A stretch of 49,476 nt of DNA from positions 174,651 to 224,126 of the forward strand of contig BDGG01000015.1 of NCBI GenBank assembly GCA_001949185.1, in the 5' to 3' direction. Under the pieces are notes generated by a model. It was not told the DNA's origin and ran no database searches. It was given only the letters and a program-made list of their open reading frames with translations. Numbering within the stretch: position 1 is the stretch's first letter; the number at the start of each line of letters is the position of its first letter. Positions 27,401 through 33,573 of this stretch are shown here, one piece after another. The DNA is from Ramazzottius varieornatus (lineage: Eukaryota > Tardigrada > Eutardigrada > Parachela > Ramazzottiidae). A program made the translations under genes and the position numbers.

Positions 27401-30400
27401 ACTTTTGATTCAGTGATGTAAACTACAAGAGAGGCTTGTATGTTGATGGCCGTGATAAATTAGCTAAAATTACCCACATCGTGGTTTCAAATTTGGTTTG
27501 AGTTGCTCTAATGTTGTTGTTTTATCTATTCTCGCAGATATCGTTGCGACGCTGCAATCAACGACAACTCCTGAAACCATTGAAATCGTGACCGAGACGA
27601 TCTTCCCCCTCGACTACGACGAAGCCACCATGCGCACGACCACCGTGATGCCCGAAGCTCCTCGCACACCACCACCTGTCCAGCCAGCTCGACTTCCGGA
27701 TCGTGTGGTGTCGGTACAGGCTGACTTGGGCGGCAAACCCATCGTCATAGTCCAGTCGGTCCAAGGCATCGAACGTCAGGCTGGCCGAAAGGACGTCTAC
27801 TTGGACGAAAGTACCAACGTCCATGCTTACCTGCACAGCCCGGCACTCTTCCCGGAAATCGCTCGACGCAGACCGGAAGTGTATGCTGTGGATGATGTTG
27901 AACAAGAGACCACCACCGGGAAACGACATGCCTTCCCTGTCCTTGGCAAAGGTATGTCGATTTAGATTTGCACTTTCCGTTAAGTGATTCGGGCCTGATT
28001 GAAGGGGGATAATTTATGGTCATAGTTTTGAGGGAAGATGAGAAGCTCGGCAAACTCGGTAAGATTGTTCTTCCAACTGGCGCATGCTGTCGGCCGATCA
28101 CATTGATAACGTGCGTCACTCGGGCAAAGCATACTCGACGAGATACTTTTCAAGTGGCGCACCTCTTCAGTGTTACCGGCCGAAAATGTGCGCCACTCAG
28201 TAAGGCAATCTTGTCGGATTTGCCGAGCTCCTCATTTTCTGAAACCGACAGTTTTGGTTAGAGTGATGGAATCTGTTTTAAAAAATGCAGCAGAATTCAC
28301 CAAACATTTGAGAAGGCCCAGCGAGTATCCTTCGTTCATTCTTCATCTTTCAGCTAGGCCATACCGGTCACCAAACGCTTACGGGGTCGAGCGCGACAAC
28401 CGGCACGAAGATGACATCACCGAAGAGGCCGGTGGTCTCCATGTTCCCGTCGTTGAACGATACATCAGCGATAAAGACCAAAAGCACGCCACCTCCACAG
28501 CAGTGCCACCTTCAACCACCACCATCCCTTGCAAGAACGATACCAAGGAAAGCAAGAAGGCCGCTGCTACCAAAGACGACGACGACGACATCACCGTTAC
28601 CGAAGACGAGGAAGAGGATACCACCGAAGAAACCCTCAAAAAACCTCGCCTGTCCTATAGTGAAGTCTCATACGGCACTGGACACGACGTCCAGGAGGAC
28701 TACCATGACCTCAGCCAAGTCAACAAGACTGACCAGAAAGCCCCAAGTACCGCCGCGACTTCAACTACAACCGAAGATAGTCCCAAGAAGCCGAGGCTTT
28801 CCGACAGCGGGGTGCGTTATGGTACAGGACATGTGGTCATGGAAGACTATCCCGACGCCGACGCGGTCCAGAAGTTACCGGCGCGGACTGAGGTGAAGGA
28901 GGTGACTACTACTACCGCGCCGGGAAGTATGAAGAGGGGAAGGTTGTCCTATGGTGATGTGCCTTACGGTAAGGATCCCCTCTTGGACGAAGACTACTCA
29001 GATGCCGTAGCTACCACCACACCTGCCACCACACCTACCACCACACCTACCACCACACCTACCACTACACCTACCACCACGACGGCCACTCAGCGACCAA
29101 TCAGTTCAATCGCACCGAAGGTTGCTTCGATTAAGATTCACTACACGAACGACTCAATGGACGTAGATGTGATGGGCATGGAAGACTACGATGAGAGGAG
29201 GAATATCAGCCAGATAGGTTCCCAAGGTCCCATTGAAGTACCAGCGGTTAACCCACAGCCTGGACCTTTCCCTCTGCCACCGATGCAGTATCCGCTCTAT
29301 CGGGAACCCGTACAATACCAGCCGATCCCGCTGCTACCTCTCCAAGGTGCTGTGCCTGGGCAAGGTGTTCGGTTGAGATACGAGGAAGGAGTGGCGAAGC
29401 CGTTACAGGACGATCAGGAAGACTACGGCGAATGGCAAAGGAGCACGGTGCCGGGCAGGTATCACATGTCGATGCAGCAAGGCTTGCCACCAAGGGCAGG
29501 TGTTGGAGTGACCGGGGCTTTGGGAGGAGACGGCTTCGGGGACTATGATGAGAAACGAATGAGTACGGTACCGATGGAAGTAACGGGAAGCACTGTTGAG
29601 GTGGACAGACCGACTGCAGATCCCACTGCCCGTAAGTCTATCTTGCCTGCTTGACAAACGATCCGGCAAGGATTTGAAATGATGGAATAAAGTTTGCTTC
29701 AAACAGCCAACCGTTTCAATGACTGGAAGAATGTTCTTGTTCTTACCAAGCGGCAATCTGGTCCTTCGGCCAGAATTTGATTTCAACGCCTTTTTTTCCT
29801 ACGATGTAGCTGCGACTGATAGGACGACTTTCGGCATCCGGAGGCTGTGTATTAAAGGGATCTGTCGGCAGAAAAAGTGTGGTCAGTAGCTTCTTTCTGC
29901 CCGCAGATCCCCACAAGCTTCCATCACTAACGGTCCGCTTTGCTGTTGCAGGAACCAAGAAATACATGGTTTCCTCCAAGGAACGCGTGGCAGCCGTCCT
30001 AGGCCTAGCTAAACCTCCTAGCCCGTACCGATGGCGATCCGAGCCTGACTCTCCCGCACCGCCGGCACAACCAGAACGGCCCATCGGTTACCGTTACCGC
30101 TGGCACAAGACCGCCACCTCACCCCAGCCGCGACAGTCACAACCTGACCATCCACAATTACCACCCATATCATACAATCAACCACCAGAGTCACAACCTC
30201 AATATCCACAGGCGATACCTCAAGCACCATCACCACCACCACCACCACAACAAATACAAAGAGTTCGTCCCGTTGGCTACAGATGGCGAGGCAAGCAGAG
30301 CAAGCCTGTGTCCCCGCCACCACCACCACCACCACCACCACCACAGCCCGCCATGCAACCTCCTGGCCAATCGTGGCCTCAACCTAGTCCAAACACACCT

Positions 30401-32281
30401 TTCAGAGATGGTTACCGATGGAGTCATGGTCGGCGATCTGGTGTGTTACCTCCGCCAGCTCCGGTGGTGTCTTTCGAGCCTGTGCCGGATTGGAGACTTC
30501 CGGTGGCGGCACCTCCAAATAACTTCTTCACTGGTCGTCGATGGGGTAAGCCGCTGCTGGAGCGAACGGCTTGGACGTTGACTAGTCGTACAGAGTATCC
30601 ATACACCACACCGATGTCGACTCAGAACGAAGGCAAGCCTCTGTTGGAGTTCGACGAGCTGCACGTTACCAAGATGGCCAAGACTACCAAGCATGACTGC
30701 ATGGATCGCGGATGCCAGAACGCCAAAGCATTCAAAACGGACGAGTAAGAATTCACTCTGTTGTTTTAGTATTTTCTTCCAAAAATATTTTCGCAACAAT
30801 ATGATTGCTCGGATTAATTGTAAGGGTGAGGAGTCTGTTCTAATCGAAACTGCTGGACTTCGTTGAATATTTTTTCTGGAACGTATCTGCAAGTTTTCAT
30901 GCCATTCTTCTAGAAAGTTCATGATTCACCGTCTTGCAGGTATTCCACATCGGCTTCGTCGGGAAGGACGGTCTCAACATACGCTGTGTCTTCTTCTAAC
31001 GCCACCAACGCACTGCGGAGGATTTTTGGAGACAACCACAACAACACCATGTTAGTCCCCTCTGTTGCGCTTTTCTCCTTAAAACTTGTGCGTTGTTCCC
31101 TTTTTGAGACTGTGGTAGATGGATTCAGTTCACCGAGATCGTTTTTCACGTGGCGCACACTCTCAGCCAATAACAATGAAAACATCCCTTCGAAAAAACA
31201 ACTTTGTCTTGTTTGCTTTCCGAAGTGGCGCACCTTTCCAGTATTGTTGCCGAGAAAGTGCGCCACTTAGGAACTCGACCAGGTTATTTTCCCGTATGGC
31301 GCACGTTGTCACTGTTATTGAACGAGCGCATGCGCCATTTAAGATAACGATCTAGTGCAATCATTTGACGATGTCCCATTGGTCTTGTGGATATCTTCTG
31401 AAGTAAAAAATTGTTTTGGCAGGTCGATGAAGGAAGAGACTGTCATGTTTCCCAAGAAAGCTGTGACGGAAGAGCCGATGGTGGTCCGTACCGTCACTCC
31501 ATCTACAGATGGAACCACCGAGGCTACCAAGGAAATCACCCTCAAGCAAGCATCCAGCAAGGAAGACCACGATGAAGACCCAAATGACCGAAGTGATAAT
31601 GACTGGGCTATCATCGCTAGCGTGTTGGTCAACAGAACCAAAGTGGATCTCCACAACAGCTCCAGCCACGGTAAAAGATTACAAAAGCATGTCGGGAAAA
31701 TATGATTTAGAATGAATCGTAGAAAAATGTTCAGAAATGAGAAAAGTGAAGCAAGGTGAAGCCTCTAGACCAGTTGAGATGGTTCATTGGCATAAAGAAT
31801 GGCTTAATTCTGTAGATTGGTCTGGAAGAATTTTGAACTTTCTATCCGGTGTCATAAATGCAAAATTCTATTGGGAGGAACAGAATGAAATGTTTTTGGT
31901 TTTACAGAGAAAGGGCAAGCGCTTCGTCGGATCTGTACCCCAGCAATGCGGGTGGAAGACCAGAGTCTGACGCAAACGGTGGACTGCTCGAAGTACGACA
32001 TGAGTGAAATCCCGCTGCCAATCGCCGTCAGCTTAGGTAGTGGGTCCTTTAACTACGAGATCGTCGCTCTCAACCAAGGTGGACAACATCAAGACAAGTT
32101 CTCGGTGGATGAGTCCAATGGGAACCTGTACGCTACAGCGCCCTTCACCAACAGCAACTGTCCTTCACGAGACTTCTTGTGCCCCAATACGGCCTACAAT
32201 GTTGTTGTCCGCGTTTACGATGATCTGTGTGATTTCTCCGAGCAAGCTGTTGTTTCTGTTGTCTTCCGTTGTCACGCCTAG
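12479..32281 (+). CDS. Gene D: giant secreted modular protein, about 50 EDYSE-type modules plus cadherin-like C-terminus (33 exons)
   Basis: Exons: 12479-12542, 12753-13186, 13579-13789, 13908-14006, 14322-14813, 14929-15219, 15347-15823, 16173-16793, 16886-17149, 17410-17682, 17761-18036, 18103-18348, 18492-18767, 18873-19145, 19333-20145, 20246-20524, 20621-21418, 22014-22316, 22791-23321, 23609-23971, 24208-24594, 24697-24849, 25168-25482, 25589-26026, 26117-26291, 26536-26633, 26749-27021, 27538-27951, 28354-29631, 29952-30744, 30940-31050, 31423-31670, 31908-32281. The sum is 12,441 nt, exactly 4,146 codons plus stop, with every phase matching. Residues 1-22 are a signal peptide (MAAWIRWLPWFLVLITFSGM). 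Residues about 23-330 have two Cys and a Lys/Arg-rich part. From about 330 to 3,600 comes the repeated module, for example LHYNDLPSHRDAFSEDYSE or VRYTDESFRRADTAEDYSE. Exon 30 changes to Pro-rich sequence with GYRWR motifs. The final 90 residues (FNYEIVAL, KFSVDESNGNLYATAPF, YNVVVRVYDD) look like one cadherin-type repeat. There is no transmembrane helix near the C-terminus, so it is probably secreted. I do not recognise the family; a structural matrix role is inference. Confidence 0.85.
14071..14140. repeat. Palindromic intron element 4
   Basis: Gene D intron 4. AAATGGCGCACGTTTCAGCC pairs with GGAAACGTGCGCCACCT. Confidence 0.8.
14155..14235. repeat. Palindromic intron element 5
   Basis: Gene D intron 4, immediately after the previous copy. 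The left arm is eroded to ACACGCTTTCACT; the right arm GTGTGCCACTTGGG and the outer arm ending GTTTGTCGAGCTT are clear. Confidence 0.75.
16010..16127. repeat. Palindromic intron element 6 with an extra right-arm fragment
   Basis: Gene D intron 7. A lone right arm (TATGCCACTTGGGAAAACGA) precedes a full core, GAGTGGCGCACGTT against ATGCGCCGCTTGG, then an outer arm GAGTTTGTTTGCCGGGCTC. Suggests nested or serial insertion. Confidence 0.8.
17216..17347. repeat. Palindromic intron element 7
   Basis: Gene D intron 9. Left outer arm GTTCGGCAAACAAAGTCGGC, core CAGGCGGCGCAT against ATGCGCCACTTGG. Confidence 0.8.
21478..21550. repeat. Palindromic intron element 8
   Basis: Gene D intron 17. AAGTGGCGCACG at 21479 pairs with CATGCGCCACGTGGG, followed by AAAACGATCGTGTCAAGCTC. 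Confidence 0.85.
21557..21637. repeat. Palindromic intron element 9
   Basis: Gene D intron 17, directly after element 8. AGTGGCGCACGTTTTC pairs with GTGCGCCACTTGAG. Confidence 0.85.
22404..22455. repeat. Palindromic intron element 10 (core only)
   Basis: Gene D intron 18. AAGTGGCGCACATTC pairs with GTGTGCCACTTG; outer arms not recognisable. Confidence 0.8.
22556..22734. repeat. 179-bp intron repeat, copy 1
   Basis: Gene D intron 18. Begins GTACTAGCTAGTGGTTCTGA and ends GACAGACTTAAAA. The reverse complement is found at 27192-27370 with only a handful of differences, so the pair is a recent mobile or duplicated element in inverted orientation. Confidence 0.93.
23341..23430. repeat. Palindromic intron element 11
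   Basis: Gene D intron 19. Outer left arm GCAAACTCGACAGGATCG, core eroded to TGATGCGCTTTCGGC on the left, intact GCATGCGCCACTTGGG on the right. Confidence 0.8.
23454..23520. repeat. Palindromic intron element 12
   Basis: Gene D intron 19. AGGTGGCGCACGCTTACAGC pairs with TTGTGCGCCACTTGAG. Confidence 0.85.
24010..24118. repeat. Palindromic intron element 13
   Basis: Gene D intron 20. GAGTGGCGCACGCTTCGGG pairs with ACATGCGCTACTTG; the right outer arm ends CTTGTTTGCCGACC. Confidence 0.8.
24908..25010. repeat. Palindromic intron element 14 (rearranged)
   Basis: Gene D intron 22. Three GCGCAC half-sites in a row, then CACTTTCAGCTAATAATGCT and GACGTGCATCACTTGGAAAA. Looks like overlapping or partly duplicated copies. 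Confidence 0.65.
25012..25098. repeat. Palindromic intron element 15
   Basis: Gene D intron 22. TCAAGTGGCGCACGCTTCC pairs with GAATGTGCGCAACTGGGG. Confidence 0.8.
26331..26445. repeat. Palindromic intron element 16
   Basis: Gene D intron 25. Left outer arm CAAACAAACCTGACAAGATC, core AAGTGGCGCACC against GCGTGCCACTTGGG, right outer arm GTCGAGTTTGATCGTCGAGC. One of the most complete copies. Confidence 0.87.
27192..27370. repeat. 179-bp intron repeat, copy 2 (inverted)
   Basis: Gene D intron 27. Reverse complement of 22556-22734; begins TTTTTAAGTCTGTCGAGATT and ends AACCACTAGCTAGTAC. Confidence 0.93.
28038..28143. repeat. Palindromic intron element 17
   Basis: Gene D intron 28. Left outer arm GAAGCTCGGCAAACTCGG, core AACTGGCGCATG against CGTGCGTCACTCGGG. 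Confidence 0.8.
28148..28231. repeat. Palindromic intron element 18
   Basis: Gene D intron 28, next to the previous copy. TCAAGTGGCGCACCTCTTCA pairs with AAATGTGCGCCACTC; outer arm ends GATTTGCCGAGCTC. Confidence 0.85.
29018..29085 (+). repeat. Thr/Pro-coding microsatellite in gene D exon 29
   Basis: Tandem ACCACACCT units encode alternating TTTP/TTP runs of about 22 residues. It is in frame and lies between two EDY modules, as a likely O-glycosylated spacer; its copy number is expected to vary between individuals. Confidence 0.95.
29686..29691 (+). promoter_or_regulatory. AATAAA in gene D intron 29
   Basis: Reading through the exon 29 donor reaches a stop at 29652-29654 after eight extra residues, and AATAAA follows 32 bp later. 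This is a plausible signal for an alternative shorter transcript that omits exons 30-33. Confidence 0.4.
30226..30350 (+). repeat. Poly-proline microsatellites in gene D exon 30
   Basis: CACCAC-rich runs at about 30226-30250 and 30316-30345 encode stretches of five and ten prolines in the region that carries the GYRWR motifs. Confidence 0.85.
31140..31185. repeat. Palindromic intron element 19 (left half)
   Basis: Gene D intron 31. ACGTGGCGCACACTCTCAGC and ATGAAAACAT; the right arm is lost. Confidence 0.65.
31204..31282. repeat. Palindromic intron element 20
   Basis: Gene D intron 31. GAAGTGGCGCACCTTTCCAG pairs with AGAAAGTGCGCCACTTAGG. Confidence 0.87.
31290..31352. repeat. Palindromic intron element 21
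   Basis: Gene D intron 31. GTATGGCGCACGTTGTCA pairs with GCGCATGCGCCATTTAAG. Third copy in the same intron. Confidence 0.82.
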
Positions 32282-32424
32282 ATTTCGGACGGATTTACTT
32301 ATTAACTGGTTTTTATACTTATGAGTTGTGTTCTTCATCGATGTGAAAGGTCCAATATCTCTCTGAAAAATGTATAAAACTCTGACGAGAATGAGACGTC
32401 GGCAAAAAACTTACCTCGATCCAC

Positions 32425-32498
32425 TTTCCCAAGTGACGCACTCTCCTATCCAATAACAATGAAAGCCTGCGCCACTTGGGAAAACAAGCTGGACGAAA
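32425..32498. repeat. Palindromic element 22 (intergenic)
   Basis: The only clear copy outside an intron: between the convergent ends of gene D and the small cysteine-rich gene. CCCAAGTGACGCAC pairs with CTGCGCCACTTGGG. Confidence 0.83.
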
Positions 32499-32544
32499 TC
32501 GGAGAGATGCGCAAGTCAGAAGGCTCTAAAGACTCTGAAAGATC

Positions 32545-33214
32545 TTAGGAGGATAGTGGTACAAGTGGAGTAACGGTCGAAGGTGGTAAGACAGACTGTT
32601 CGCTGGAAAATGGAGAGAACGGACACAGTTCTTTGCAGGGAACATTGCGACAGAGGCCTTCTTCCTGGTCCGCCAGAAGACAGCACACGGAGACTATCGA
32701 CTGTTCCGAAAACGGCGGCGCTCCGGGACAATCTTGACTTGTCCTGCATGGTTTGCCTTTGTGAGCGGGCAAGGAATTTACTGTGCATTTGTCTGCCACT
32801 GAAAAAGACGGCACAGCAGTTAATATAAGCTTTGCGGCTTCTCTTTCAGTATCTTGCACCCAGTGCTCGAAGAGTGGAATAAACGCACGAAAAAGCGCAA
32901 TTCATTGTCGTTTCATGACTCTTCGTTACCACTTTCGATACATTTCGAGATAATTAGGGTGCAATTTACCATTGATGCAGACGTTCATTGAAGAAGAACT
33001 GCAGCATTGTAGAACAAAACATTCCGTGGTGCCGCAGTGTCCCGTGCAACCCATAAAGTCCTGCAAACCAGACTTTTTTGGCTAATCTAATGCTGGAACA
33101 ATTGGGCCGATTCCGACTAAAGTTGTTTCAAATGAGAAAACAACTTACCGGACAAGTCTGACTGGCAAATGCAAACATTATGAGGTAAGCAAGAAGTGGA
33201 ACATTGGTCAACAT
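32545..33214 (-). CDS. Small cysteine-rich secreted protein (3 exons)
   Basis: Minus-strand exons 33149-33214, 32970-33060, 32545-32798 give 411 nt and 136 residues, with good GT-AG ends and closing phases. Residues 1-19 form a signal peptide (MLTNVPLLAYLIMFAFAS), cleaved probably before QTC. The mature part has fifteen Cys in two clusters, each containing a CC pair: about residues 21-50 (Cx5Cx3Cx4Cx4CC) and about residues 55-115 (Cx11Cx5C...CCx8Cx4Cx3C). The end is Pro/Ser/Val-rich. The spacing recalls small disulfide-rich extracellular folds (WAP-, colipase- or knottin-like), but I cannot assign a family. It starts 360 bp from gene E, head to head, so the two may share a promoter region. 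Confidence 0.75.
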
Positions 33215-33573
33215 GTCAGTTTACAAGTTCCCTTGACCCGAAATCTGCCGTCATAGTTCAACAAAGCATGGATTTCGTGGGTAAAATACCCGAGTATCAA
33301 AACAGATAGATTTTGGCCAAAACTGGGCGCACACGAGCCGAGGAGTAGTCGATCGTGTTTCTCCAAGTCCACATGGTAAAAGTCCCCACGTCAATGAACC
33401 CAGTCCTTGATAAAATCCGAAATGCAATACATTTGACCCAGATCTTTTGGCGGTCAGTGACAGAACAATCTTTACTGCAAGCAGCGTCACGTGCGTACTA
33501 CACCAACCGTACCCGTTTATGCGAAGAGCCTCTCGTTTCCAGACCACGTTCGCTTAGAACATCTCAACCTATC
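33215..33573. promoter_or_regulatory. Divergent promoter region
   Basis: A 359-bp gap between the start codons of the minus-strand cysteine-rich gene and the plus-strand gene E. No specific site recognised; a shared bidirectional promoter is inferred from the spacing only. Confidence 0.4.

Noticed and set aside
12479-32281. Neuropeptide precursor reading of gene D
   Set aside because: Some modules follow basic residues, but dibasic sites are irregular and there is no consistent Gly-basic amidation signal; a structural protein fits better.
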